Of a stretch of DNA of 64,000 bases, positions 34,235-46,097 are shown piece by piece. The stretch covers positions 682,001 through 746,000 of the forward strand of contig NW_027488632.1 in the NCBI RefSeq assembly GCF_050948215.1, read 5' to 3'. Numbering within the stretch: position 1 is the first letter of the stretch; each line of letters opens with the position of its first letter. The DNA comes from Halictus rubicundus. Its lineage: Eukaryota > Arthropoda > Insecta > Hymenoptera > Halictidae. The notes under the pieces were generated by a model. It was not told the DNA's origin. It saw nothing but the letters and a program-made list of their open reading frames with translations, and did no database searches. Position numbers and translations under genes: made by a program.

Positions 34235-36390
34235 CCTCTATCCTGTCCTATCCTCTATCCTATCCCATCCTCTATCGTATCCTATCCTCTATCCTATCGT
34301 ATCCTATATCCTATAATATCCTCTATCCTATCCTATACTTTATCCTATCCTATCCTCTATCCTATCCTATCCTATCCTCTATCCTACCCTATCCTCTATC
34401 CTATCCTATCCTCTATCCTATCCTATCCTCTATCCTATCCTATCCTCAATCCTACAATATCCCATATCCTATCGAATCCTCTATCCTATCCTCTATCCTA
34501 TCCTCTATCCTATCGTCTATCCTATAATATCCCCTATTTTATCCAATCCTCTATTCTATAATATCCTCTATCCTATATAATCCTTTATCGTATCCTATCC
34601 TCTATCCTATCCTATCCTCTATCCTATCCCATCCTCTATCATATCCTGTCCTCTATCCTATCCTGTTCTGTATCCTATCCCATCCTCTATCCTATCCTAT
34701 CCTCTGTCCTATCCTATTTGCTATCCTATCCTATCCTCTATCCTATCCTGTCCTCTATCCTATCCTGTCCTGTATCCTATGCTATCGTCTATCCTATCCT
34801 ATCCTCTATTCTATCGTATCCTCTGTCCTATCCCATCCTCTATCGTATCCTATCCTCTATCCTATCCCATCCTTTATCGTATCCTATCCTCTATCCTATC
34901 CTATCCTCTATCCTAAACCATCCTCTATCGTATCCTATCCTCTATCCTATCGTATCCTATATCCTATAATATCCTCTATCCTATCCTCAATTATATCCTA
35001 TCCCCTACCTTATCCTATCCTATCCTATCCTCTATCCTGTCCTATCCTCTATCCTACAATATCCCCTATCCTATCCAATCCTCTATCCTATCCTCTATCC
35101 TACCCTATATCCTATCGTCTATCCTATAAAATCCCCTATCCTATCCAATCCTCTATTCTATAATATCCTCTATCGTATATAATCCTCTATCCTATCCCAT
35201 CCTCTATTCTATCGTATCCTCTATCCTATCCCATCATTTATCGTATCCTATCCTCTATCCTATCCTATCCTCTATCCTATCCCATCCTCTATCGTATCCT
35301 ATCCTCTATCCTATCGTATCCTATATCCTATAATATCCTCTATCCTATCCTATACTTTATCCTATCCTATCCTCTATCCTATCCTATCCTATCCTCTATC
35401 CTACCCTATCCTCTATCCTATCCTATCCTCTATCCTATCCTATCCTCTATCCTATCCTATTCTCTATCCTATCCGATCCTCTCACCTATCCTATTCTCTA
35501 TCCTATCCTATCCTCTGTCCTATCCTATTTGCTATCCTATCATATCCTCTATCCTATCCTGTCCTCTATCCTATCCTGTCCTGTATCCTATCCTATCCTC
35601 TATCCTATCCTATCCTCTATTCTATCGTATCCTCTATCCTATCCCATCCTCTCTCCTATCCTATTATCTATCCTATCCTATCCTCTATCCTATCCTATCC
35701 TCTATCCTATCCCATCCTCTATCATATCCTGTCCTCTATCCTATCCTGTTCTGTATCCTATCCATCCTCTATCCTACCCTATCCTCTATCCTATCCTATC
35801 CTGTATCCTATCCAATCGCCTATCCTATCCTCTATACTATCCTATCCTCAATCCTATACTATTCTCTACCCTATCCTATCCTCTATTCTATCCTATCCTC
35901 TATCCTATCAAATCCTCTATTGTATAATATCCTCTATCCTATCCAATCCTCTATCCTATCCTCTATCCTATCCTATCCTATCCTCTATCCTATCCTATCC
36001 TCTATTCTGTCGTATCCTCTATCCTATCCCATCCTTTATCGTATCCTATCCTCTATCCTATCGTCTATCCTATAATATCCCCTATCCTATCCTATCCTCT
36101 ATCCTATCCTGTCCTGTATCCTATCCTATCCTCTATTCTATCCTCTATCCTATCCTCTATCCTATCCTATCCTATATCCTATACTATCCTCAATCCTATC
36201 CTATCCTCTATCCTATCCTATCCTCTATTCTATCGTATCCGCTATCCTATCCCATCCTCTCTCCTATCCTATTATCTATCCTATCCTATCCTCTATCCTA
36301 TCCTATCCTCTATCCTATCCCATCCTCTATCATATCCTGTCCTCTATCCTATCCTGTTCTGTATCCTATCCCATCCTCTATCCTACCCTA
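34230..36390. repeat. Satellite colinear with 5754-7914
   Basis: Exact offset of 28476 bp to 5754-7914, including a TATTTGCTATCC marker at 34718 and the 132-codon low-complexity frame shared at 7053, 35529 and 51369. Occasional single-base differences occur (for example ctcaattatatcc near 34987). No gene. Confidence 0.87.
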
Positions 36391-36580
36391 TCCTCTCACC
36401 TATCCTATTCTCTATCCTATCCTATCCTCTGTCCTATCCTATTTGCTATCCTATCCTATCCTCTATCCTATCCTGTCCTCTATCCTATCCTGTCCTGTAT
36501 CCTATCCTATCCTCTATCCTATCCTATCCTCTATCATATCCTGTCGTCTATCCTATCCTCTATCCTATAATATCCCCTAT
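36391..36580. repeat. Mosaic satellite junction with two internal deletions
   Basis: Relative to 5.7-9.8 kb, the sequence jumps near 36391 from the equivalent of about 7914 to that of about 8829. Near 36545-36580 it jumps again to that of about 9748. The two skips change the offset from 28476 to 26829, a net loss of 1647 bp. This is consistent with unequal exchange or replication slippage within the array. Confidence 0.75.
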
Positions 36581-38624
36581 CCTATCCTATCCTCTATCCT
36601 ATAATATCCTCTATCCTAACCTATCCTCCATCCTATAATATCCTCTATCCTATCCAATCCCCTATCCTATCCTCAATCCTATCCTACACTATGTCCTATC
36701 CTATCCTAGATCCTATAATATCCTCTATCCTATCCCATCATCTAACGTATCTTATCCCCTATCCTATCCTATCCTCTATCATACCCTATCCTCTATCCTA
36801 TACAATCCTCTATCCTCTCCTATCCTCTATCCTATACAATCCTTTATCGTATCCTATCCTCTATCCTATCCTATCCTCTATCCTATCCCATCCTCTATCA
36901 TATCCTGTCCTCTATCCTATCCTGTTCTGTATCCTATCCCATCCTCTATCCTATCCTATCCTCTGTCCTATCCTATTTGCTATCCTATCCTATCCTCTAT
37001 CCTATCCTGTCCTCTATCCTATCCTGTCCTGTATCCTATCCTATCCTCTATCCTATCCTATCCTCTATTCTATCGTATCCTCTGTCCTATCCCATCCTCT
37101 ATCGTATCCTATCCTCTATCCTATCCCATCCTTTATCGTATCCTATCCTTTATCCTATCCTATCCTCTATCCTACCCCATCCTCTATCGTATCCTATCCT
37201 CTATCCTATCGTATCCTATATCCTATAATATCCTCTATCCTATCCTCAATCCTATCCTATCCCCTACCTTATCCTATCCTATCCTATCCTCTATCCTCTC
37301 CTATCCTCTATCCTACAATATCCCCTATCCTATCCAATCCTCTATCGTATCCTATCCTCTATCCTATCGTATCCTATATCCTATAATATCCTCTATCCTA
37401 TCCTATACTTTATCCTATCCTATCCTCTATCCTATCCTATCCTATCCTCTATCCTACCCTATCCTCTATCCTATCCTATCATCTATCCTATCGAATCCTC
37501 TATCCTATCCTATCCTATATCCTATAATATCCTCTATCCTATCCCATCATCTAACGTATCCTATCCCCTATCCTATCCTATCCTCTATCCTATCCTATCC
37601 TCTATCCTATATAATCCTCTATCCTCTCCTATCCTCTATCCTATACAATCCTCTATCCTATCCTATCCTCTATCCTATCGTATCCTCCATCCTATCCCAT
37701 CCTCTATCCTATCCAATCCTCTATCCTATCCTCTATCCTATCCTATCCTCTATCCTATCCTATCCTCAATCCTACAATATCCCATATCCTATCGAATCCT
37801 CTATCCTATCCTCTATCCTATCCTCTATCCTATCGTCTATCCTATAATATCCCCTATTTTATCCAATCCTCTATTCTATAATATCCTCTATCCTATATAA
37901 TCCTCTATCCTATCCTCTATCCTTTACCATCCTGTATTCTATCGTATCCTCTATCCTATGCCATCCTTTATCGTATCCTATCCTCTATCCTATCCTATCC
38001 TCTATCCTATCCCATCCTCTATCCTACCCTATCCTCTGTCCTATCCTATTTGCTATCCTATCCTATCCTCTATCCTATCCTGTCCTCTATCCTATCCTGT
38101 CCTGTATCCTATCCTATCCTCTATCCTATCCTATCCTCTATTCTATCGTATCCTCTGTCCTATCCCATCCTCTATCGTATCCTATCCTCTATCCTATCCC
38201 ATCCTTTATCGTATCCTATCCTTTATCCTATCCTATCCTCTATCCTACCCCATCCTCTATTGTATCCTATCCTCTATCCTATCGTATCCTATATCCTATA
38301 ATATCCTCTATCCTATCCTATACTTTATCCTATCCTATCCTCTATCCTATCCTATCCTATCCTCTATCCTACCCTATCCTCTATCCTATCCTATCCTCTA
38401 TCCTATCCTATCCTCTATCCTATCCTATTCTCTATCCTATCCGATCCTCTCACCTATCCTCTTCTCTATCCTATCCTATCCTCTGTCCTATCCTATTTGC
38501 TATCCTATCATATCCTCTATCCTATCCTGTCCTCTATCCTATCCTGTCCTGTATCCTATCCTATCCTCTATCCTACCCTATCCTCTGTCCTATCCTGTCC
38601 TGTATCCTATCCTATCCTCTATTC

Positions 38625-38629
38625 TATCC
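38625..38629. other. Unoccupied copia target site, copy c
   Basis: Duplicate (offset 26829) of the empty site at 11796-11800: attc-tatcc-tctatcc followed by caatcacatcc with no insertion. Confidence 0.8.
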
Positions 38630-41443
38630 TCTATCCTATCCTCAATCACATCCTATCCCCTACCTTATCCTATCCTATCCTATCCTCTATCCTGTCCTAT
38701 CCTCTATCCTACAATATCCCCTATCCTATCCAATCCTCTATCCTATCCTCTATCCTATCCTCTATCCTACCGTCTATCCTATAAAATCCCCTCCGCTTTC
38801 CTATCCTATCCTCTATCCTATCCTATCCTCTATCCTATAATATCCTCTATCCTAACCTATCCTCTATCCTATAATATCCTCTATCCTATCCTATCCTATC
38901 CTCCATCCTATCCTATCCTCTATCGTGTCGTATCCCCTATCCTATCGTATCCTCTATCCTATCCCATCCTCTTTCCTATCCTATCCTCTATCCTATCCTA
39001 TCCTCTATCCTATAATATCCTCTATCCTAACCTATCCTCCATCCTATAATATCCTCTATCCTATCCAATCCCCTATCCTATCCTCAATCCTATCCTACAC
39101 TATGTCCTATCCTATCCTCTATCCCATCCTATCCTCTATCCTATCCTATCGTCAATCCTATAATATACTCTATCCTATCCAATCCTCTATCGTATCCTCT
39201 ATCCTATTCTCTATCCTATCCTCTATCCTATCCTATCCTCAATGCTATCCTGTATCCTATCCAATCCTCTATCCTATCCTATCATCTATCCTATCGAATC
39301 CTCTATCCTATCCTATCCTATATCCTATAATATCCTCTATCCTATCCCATCATCTAACGTATCCTATCCCCTATCCTATCCTATCCTCTATCATATCCTA
39401 TCCTCTATCCTATACAATCCTCTATCCTCTCCTATCCTCTATCCTATACAATCCTTTATCGTATCCTATCCTCTATCCTATCCTATCCTCTATCCTATCC
39501 CATCCTCTATCATATCCTGTCCTCTATCCTATCCTGTTCTGTATCCTATCCCATCCTCTATCCTATCCTATCCTCTGTCCTATCCTATTTGCTATCCTAT
39601 CCTATCCTCTATCCTATCCTGTCCTCTATCCTATCCTGTCCTGTATCCTATCCTATCCTCTATCCTATCCTATCCTCTATTCTATCGTATCCTCTGTCCT
39701 ATCCCATCCTCTATCGTATCCTATCCTCTATCCTATCCCATCCTTTATCGTATCCTATCCTTTATCCTATCCTATCCTCTATCCTACCCCATCCTCTATC
39801 GTATCCTATCCTCTATCCTATCGTATCCTATATCCTATAATATCCTCTATCCTATCCTCAATCCTATCCTATCCCCTACCTTATCCTATCCTATCCTATC
39901 CTCTATCCTGTCCTATCCTCTATCCTACAATATCCCCTATCCTATCCAATCCTCTATCGTATCCTATCCTCTATCCTATCGTATCCTATATCCTATAATA
40001 TCCTCTATCCTATCCTATACTTTATCCTATCCTATCCTCTATCCTATCCTATCCTATCCTCTATCCTACCCTATCCTCTATCCTATCCTATCATCTATCC
40101 TATCGAATCCTCTATCCTATCCTATCCTATATCCTATAATATCCTCTATCCTATCCCATCATCTAACGTATCCTATCCCCTATCCTATCCTATCCTCTAT
40201 CCTATCCTATCCTCTATCCTATATAATCCTCTATCCTCTCCTATCCTCTATCCTATACAATCCTCTATCCTATCCTATCCTCTATCCTATCGTATCCTCC
40301 ATCCTATCCCATCCTCTATCCTATCCAATCCTCTATCCTATCCTCTATCCTATCCTATCCTCTATCCTATCCTATCCTCAATCCTACAATATCCCATATC
40401 CTATCGAATCCTCTATCCTATCCTCTATCCTATCCTCTATCCTATCGTCTATCCTATAATATCCCCTATCCTATCCTATCCTCTATCCTATCCTGTCCTG
40501 TATCTTATCCTATCCTCTATTCTATCGTATCCTCTATCCTATCCCATCCTTTATCGTATCCTATCCTCTATCCTATCGTCTATCCTATAATATCCCCTAT
40601 CCTATCCTATCCTCTATCCTATCCTCTCCTGTATCCTATCCTATCCTCTATTCTATCCTCTATCCTATCCTCTATCCTATCCTATCCTATATCCTATACT
40701 ATCCTCAATCCTATCCTATTCTCTATCCTATCCTATCCTGTATAATATCCAATCGCCTATCCTATCCTCTATCCTATCCTATCCTCCATCCTATACTATC
40801 CTCTACCCTATCCTATCCTCTATCCTATCCTATCTCTATCCTATCCTATCCTCTATCCTATCCTATTCTCTATCCTATCCGATCCTCTCACCTATCCTAT
40901 TCTCTATCCTATCCTATCCTCTGTCCTATCCTATTTGCTATCCTATCCTATCCTCTATCCTATCCTGTCCTCTATCCTATCCTGTCCTGTATCCTATCCT
41001 ATCCTCTATCCTATCCTATCCTCTATCATATCCTGTCGTCTATCCTATCCTGTTCTGTATCCTATCCCATCCTCTATCCTATCCTATCCTCTATCCTATC
41101 CTATCCTCTATCCTATCCAATCGCCTATCCTATCCTCTGTACTATCCTATCCTCAATCCTATACTATCCTCTACCCTATCCTATCCTCTATTCTATCCTA
41201 TCCTCTATCCTATCAAATCCTCTATTCTATAATATCCTCTATCCTATCCAATCCTCTATCCTATCCTCTATCCTATCCTATCCTATCCTCTATCCTATCC
41301 TATCCTCTATTCTATCGTATCCTCTATCCTATCCCATCCTTTATCGTATCCTATCCTCTATCCTATCGTCTATCCTATAATATCCCCTATCCTATCCTAT
41401 CCTCTATCCTATCCTGTCCTGTATCCTATCCTATCCTCTATTC

Positions 41444-41448
41444 TATCC
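41444..41448. repeat. Target-site duplication (tatcc), left of copia element 2
   Basis: Same tatcc in the same satellite context as 14615-14619, offset 26829, partner at 46093-46097. Confidence 0.85.
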
Positions 41449-41696
41449 TGTTGAAATTCGAATGATTTTGAATCTCGCGCTCATAATAAATCGTGCGAAC
41501 CTGTCGCGATCGATGCGGGATCGATTCCCCCCCTCTACCAACATTCTTGGTAGAAGAAGCACGTTCTGTCTCCTCTCCTAAAAGTTGTAACCTTCCTTCC
41601 GTCTGTATTGCCGAATGGCGTGCATCCTCATTAAGATTAAAAGTAATTTGTATTACTACTATCACACCTAAAATAATTAAAGTTTATTTCTCAAAA
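41449..41696 (+). repeat. Copia element 2, 5' LTR
   Basis: 248 bp, identical by eye to the other three copia LTRs in the window, with the same TGTTG start and CTCAAAA end. Confidence 0.95.
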
Positions 41697-41710
41697 GGTT
41701 ATGGGCCCAG
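41697..41710 (+). other. Primer-binding site, internal initiator-Met tRNA type, copy 2
   Basis: GGTTATGGGCCCAG as in copy 1. The next base is g here and a in copy 1 (41711 against 14882), outside the primer match. Confidence 0.85.
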
Positions 41711-41848
41711 GTCTGCCAGATCTGACTCAGGATAGATAGTAGTAAAAGTCCAAGTGAAGGAAAAGTACGAAAGTTGGCGTAAAGTGAGCCACGTGTTATA
41801 CATAACCTAAATAGTTACGAACGCATTAAGTGTAGCGTCGCAATAAGG

Positions 41849-44800
41849 ATGTCGGACAAGATCGATATAACCTCGATCAATAAGTTTGATGGTAAAAACT
41901 ATCATCAATGGAAATTCCAATTAAGTTGTGCTCTAAGAGCAAAAGGTCTTTTTGAAATTACGGAAGGCAAAGAAGTAAAGCCAAGGGTAACTGCCACATC
42001 GACTCCGGCGGAAGTCACGGCATATAAGAAATGGATAAAGGATGATGCATATGCCATGTTCTTATTAACCTCAGCAATGGATTTTTCACAGATAACATTA
42101 ATTGAAAATTGTGAGACGTCGAAAGGAATCCTGGATAAGCTTGATGCAGTGTATGAGCAGAAAACTGAAACGAGCAAAATGTTGGCGCACGAAAGATTTT
42201 CTCAATACAAAATGGAGCCGAATGATTTAATAGCGCAGCATATCGGGAAGGTCGAAAATCTCGCCAGACAGCTGAAGGAAGCAGGTGAAGAGGTAAGCGA
42301 CATTGCCATTATAACCAAAATTCTTGGAAGTCTACCTCAAAAATTCAGAAGCTTTCGTCAAGCATGGTTGTCTATGGATGAGTCGAAGCAAACGATAAAG
42401 AACCTCGCGTCGCGTTTGATAGACGAAGATAGCAGTTTAACCACGGCTGATGACTCAGACAAAGCTCTTGCTACGTCATCACGTATTAACAAAGTAGACC
42501 GTAAATGGGATCAGAAACATAAAATGAAATTCGATAAATCAAAGATAACGTGCTATAATTGCCAAAAGAAAGGTCATTTTGCTAGCGAATGTAAAGGAAA
42601 GAAAGTATACAGAAGTAAGGAACAGCAAGTTCCACAACAAGGAAATTATTCTGCATTCAATGTATATGAAAACGATAATCCATTGTTAAATCGCGACGAC
42701 GAAATGTGGATTCTTGATAGTGGTGCCACATCGCATATGTCACATAGGCGCGAATTCTTTACTAACCTTCAAACACTAAATGACAATTCTGTAGTGGTTC
42801 TGGGAAATGGGCAAGAACTAGCTGTGAAAGGTAAAGGTAGCATAAAAATCAAAAAACTAGTATATGGAAAGTGGTATGACTCAGCAATCACTGAGGTATT
42901 ATATGTTCCTAACCTAAATAAGAATCTGTTCTCAGAAGGTGTTATCACTAAGAAAGGTATGAAAATTGTCAAGGTTAATTCGGAAGCCAGTATTTACGAA
43001 AACCAAAAGCTAATTGCTACTGCTGTACGTAATGAAAGTAACTTGTATCAGATGCAAATCAAAACAGTATTATCACATGAAGCAAATGTGGTAACAAGAG
43101 ACAGTTTACAGACCTGGCATGAAAGGCTAGGACATGTAAACATTAAATACATTAAAGAGATGGTTTCTAAAAATTTAATCAAGGGTATAGAGCTGTCAGA
43201 CTCTGAACGCTTTTTCTGTGAAGCGTGCGTGTACGGGAAACAGCACAAACTAACATTCGGTCAATCGAAGCACATAAAAGCAAAATGTGGTGAATATATA
43301 CACAGTGATCTGTGTGGACCGATGTCTGTCTCATCTGTCAATGGAGCCAGATATTTCGTACTGTTCAAAGATGATTATTCAGGATACAGAGTTGTCTTCT
43401 TCATCAAGCACAAATACGACACTCTAGAATGTTTCAAGGAATTCGTAAAATTATCGGAAAACAAGACGGGTAATCCTGTGAAGGTCTTACACGCTGACAA
43501 TGGGCGTGAATATTGTGGAAGAGAATTTAGAAGTTATCTATCAAGTCAAGGAATAGAACTAGAGACAACTGCACCATACACTCCTGAACAAAACGGGAGA
43601 TCAGAAAGAGATATGAGAACGATAGTCGAAAGTGCACGTTCAATGCTGTATGCAAGGGATGTTCCATTATACCTGTGGGCAGAAGCTATAAACACAGCGG
43701 TTTACATTCTAAATAGAACCGCAACGAGTCAAGCTCCTGACACAACACCACTCGAAATGTGGACCGGTAAAACTCCTACATTACACCACATAAGAACTTT
43801 TGGATGTGATGCATACATGCATGTACCTAAAGAATTGCGTAACAAACTTGCACCAAAAAGCAAGAAGTTAATGCTTGTTGGATATGATGGGAATTCAACA
43901 AACTATCGATTATACGATGTAAAAACAAAGAAAATTAAAGTTTCACGAAATGTTTCATTTAATGAAGGTGCCACGATAACCGAAGAAAAGAAAAATTTTG
44001 TGAGAATACTTCATGATGAAGATGACCAAGAAAATACAATCTCGGATGAGAATGAACATCAAAGTAAGAAGGATGATTCTGTGACCAATACAAAGTCCGA
44101 TGGATATGACTTACGGACTCGAGATTCAATCAAGAAGCCAGTAAGATACGAAGCACATTTCGCGGACATAAAGATTCCGGAAACATTTGAAGAAGCCATG
44201 AAAAGCCAAGAAAGAATACAATGGCAAGAAGCAATTCAAGAAGAAATCGATGCATTAGAAACAAATGAGACATGGAATGTAACCTTCCTACCAGAAGGAA
44301 AACATGCCATAGGCTCGAAATGGGTGTTTAGTATCAAAGCAAATAACAACATGAATATTCCTCGTTTCAAGGCAAGATTGTGTGCTAAAGGATATGCACA
44401 GAGAAAGGGTGTTGACTACACTGAAACTTTCTCACCAACCGCAAGGTACGACTCCATAAGGATCCTATTAGCGCTGGCGGTACAACAAAATCTAAAAATA
44501 AAGCAGTTTGACGTTAAAACCGCATTCCTCAATGGGGAGTTACACAATGAGGTATACATGTTTCCTCCAGAAGGATTTGAGGCACCTGATGGTATGGTTT
44601 GTAAATTGAAAAAATCACTGTATGGCCTCAAGCAAGCGTCCCGTCAATGGAACGAGCGATTCGATGGTTTCCTAAAGTCAATTGGTTTCCAACAGAGTAA
44701 CGCGGACAAATGCATCTATCATGGAAAATTCAATGATTCCAAAATATTGCTTGCCTTATATGTAGATGATGGACTACTCATGGGTGAAAATGAAAAAGAA

Positions 44801-45730
44801 ATCGAATCAATAATCGTAAAGCTAAAAACAAATTTCAATATCACGGTTTGTAATAATGTACGTTGTTTTGTAGGAATGGAGATTCTTCGTGATGAAACAG
44901 ATGGGTCAATATTTATTCATCAAAAGAATTACATTAATCACATTGTCAAAAGGTTCGATATGAAGGAGGCAAATGGGATTTCTACCCCTGCAGATGTGCA
45001 TTCACACCTATCGATGACGATGGACAATGAAGAACCCTGTAATGTACCATATAGGGAAGCCGTAGGTGGATTGATCTTTGCTGCAATCGTAAGCAGACCC
45101 GACATTGCTTTTGCAGTGGGAGTAGTAAGTAGATACCTGGACAAACATGGGTATCCTCACTGGAACGCAGTAAAAAGGATAATCAGATATCTCAAGAGTA
45201 CCGAGAACTTCGGAATACTGTACACAAAATCAATGGGTACAGAGAAGATTAAGGGATATTCCGATTCAGATTTTGCAAATGATGTCGACACTAGGAGATC
45301 CACGAGTGGTTACATATTCAAGTTGAGCGGAGGACCAGTGACCTGGAGCAGCCAACGTCAACCGACAGTATCACTGTCAACTACGGAGGCGGAGTATATT
45401 GCTGCCTCATGCGCAACGAAGGAAGCCATGTGGATTCGACAATTGTTAGCGGATATTGGCGAAAATACGACAGAACCAACAATGATTCTTGTAGATAACC
45501 AGAGCGCCATAAAACTAATTGGTAACGCGGAGTTCCATAAAAGGACAAAACACATTGATATACGATATCACTACGTGAAAGAAAGATGTATGAACGGTGA
45601 CATCAATGTGTCCTATATATGTAGTAAGCATCAACTTGCAGATATTATGACTAAAGCGATACCGCGCGATCAATTCGAGGCGTTACGTACCGAGTTAAAT
45701 ATATTAGACTCACAGTTTTGTATAAAGTAA
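41849..45730 (+). CDS. Copia-type Gag-Pol polyprotein, 1293 aa, copy 2
   Basis: Same frame, start context and domain order as copy 1: CCHC knuckle C235-C248, protease D290-S-G, integrase D487/D550/E586, RT YVDD 971-974, RNase H D1139. Three residues differ from copy 1, all in Gag: Leu127, Gly133 and Lys165, where copy 1 has Ser, Ala and Ile. None falls in a catalytic motif. No stop or frameshift is present, so the product should be as complete as that of copy 1. Confidence 0.96.
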   Translation: MSDKIDITSINKFDGKNYHQWKFQLSCALRAKGLFEITEGKEVKPRVTATSTPAEVTAYKKWIKDDAYAMFLLTSAMDFSQITLIENCETSKGILDKLDAVYEQKTETSKMLAHERFSQYKMEPNDLIAQHIGKVENLARQLKEAGEEVSDIAIITKILGSLPQKFRSFRQAWLSMDESKQTIKNLASRLIDEDSSLTTADDSDKALATSSRINKVDRKWDQKHKMKFDKSKITCYNCQKKGHFASECKGKKVYRSKEQQVPQQGNYSAFNVYENDNPLLNRDDEMWILDSGATSHMSHRREFFTNLQTLNDNSVVVLGNGQELAVKGKGSIKIKKLVYGKWYDSAITEVLYVPNLNKNLFSEGVITKKGMKIVKVNSEASIYENQKLIATAVRNESNLYQMQIKTVLSHEANVVTRDSLQTWHERLGHVNIKYIKEMVSKNLIKGIELSDSERFFCEACVYGKQHKLTFGQSKHIKAKCGEYIHSDLCGPMSVSSVNGARYFVLFKDDYSGYRVVFFIKHKYDTLECFKEFVKLSENKTGNPVKVLHADNGREYCGREFRSYLSSQGIELETTAPYTPEQNGRSERDMRTIVESARSMLYARDVPLYLWAEAINTAVYILNRTATSQAPDTTPLEMWTGKTPTLHHIRTFGCDAYMHVPKELRNKLAPKSKKLMLVGYDGNSTNYRLYDVKTKKIKVSRNVSFNEGATITEEKKNFVRILHDEDDQENTISDENEHQSKKDDSVTNTKSDGYDLRTRDSIKKPVRYEAHFADIKIPETFEEAMKSQERIQWQEAIQEEIDALETNETWNVTFLPEGKHAIGSKWVFSIKANNNMNIPRFKARLCAKGYAQRKGVDYTETFSPTARYDSIRILLALAVQQNLKIKQFDVKTAFLNGELHNEVYMFPPEGFEAPDGMVCKLKKSLYGLKQASRQWNERFDGFLKSIGFQQSNADKCIYHGKFNDSKILLALYVDDGLLMGENEKEIESIIVKLKTNFNITVCNNVRCFVGMEILRDETDGSIFIHQKNYINHIVKRFDMKEANGISTPADVHSHLSMTMDNEEPCNVPYREAVGGLIFAAIVSRPDIAFAVGVVSRYLDKHGYPHWNAVKRIIRYLKSTENFGILYTKSMGTEKIKGYSDSDFANDVDTRRSTSGYIFKLSGGPVTWSSQRQPTVSLSTTEAEYIAASCATKEAMWIRQLLADIGENTTEPTMILVDNQSAIKLIGNAEFHKRTKHIDIRYHYVKERCMNGDINVSYICSKHQLADIMTKAIPRDQFEALRTELNILDSQFCIK

Positions 45731-45837
45731 GTTTCTTCGGAAAGGAAAGAAAAATGTATGTAAGAGTATGGGTAATGAGAGTGAAAAGAAAAGAGTTCTC
45801 TCTGGAAAGGAAAGTGTAACCATAGAGCGCTCAATTA

Positions 45838-45844
45838 GTGGGAG
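45838..45844 (+). other. Polypurine tract of copia element 2
   Basis: GTGGGAG directly before the 3' LTR, same as copy 1. Confidence 0.65.
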
Positions 45845-46092
45845 TGTTGAAATTCGAATGATTTTGAATCTCGCGCTCATAATAAATCGTGCGAACCTGT
45901 CGCGATCGATGCGGGATCGATTCCCCCCCTCTACCAACATTCTTGGTAGAAGAAGCACGTTCTGTCTCCTCTCCTAAAAGTTGTAACCTTCCTTCCGTCT
46001 GTATTGCCGAATGGCGTGCATCCTCATTAAGATTAAAAGTAATTTGTATTACTACTATCACACCTAAAATAATTAAAGTTTATTTCTCAAAA
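45845..46092 (+). repeat. Copia element 2, 3' LTR
   Basis: 248 bp, identical by eye to 41449-41696; ends CTCAAAA before tatcc. Confidence 0.95.
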
Positions 46093-46097
46093 TATCC
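46093..46097. repeat. Target-site duplication (tatcc), right of copia element 2
   Basis: Partner of 41444-41448, followed by the same caatcacatcc-bearing satellite as at 19264. Confidence 0.85.

Larger units (their letters stand above)
36581..41448. repeat. Satellite, left arm of duplicon copy 2
   Basis: Matches 9752-14619 at offset 26829 with scattered single-base changes, and ends at the same copia insertion point. See the copy-1 arm for the reading-frame artefact. Confidence 0.88.
41449..46092 (+). mobile_element. Full-length Ty1/copia-type LTR retrotransposon, copy 2 (4644 bp)
   Basis: Same length and structure as copy 1 and in the same position of the same satellite unit. Flanks on both sides match copy 1 at the identical offset, so this copy arose by duplication of the locus rather than by a second transposition. 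I noticed only five base differences from copy 1, all between internal positions 41711 and 42342. Both LTRs and the reading frame are intact. Confidence 0.96.

Noticed and set aside
41449..46092. Second independent transposition of copia into an identical target
   Set aside because: The flanking satellite, TSD and rare variants match copy 1 on both sides at the same offset, so duplication of the locus explains it better.
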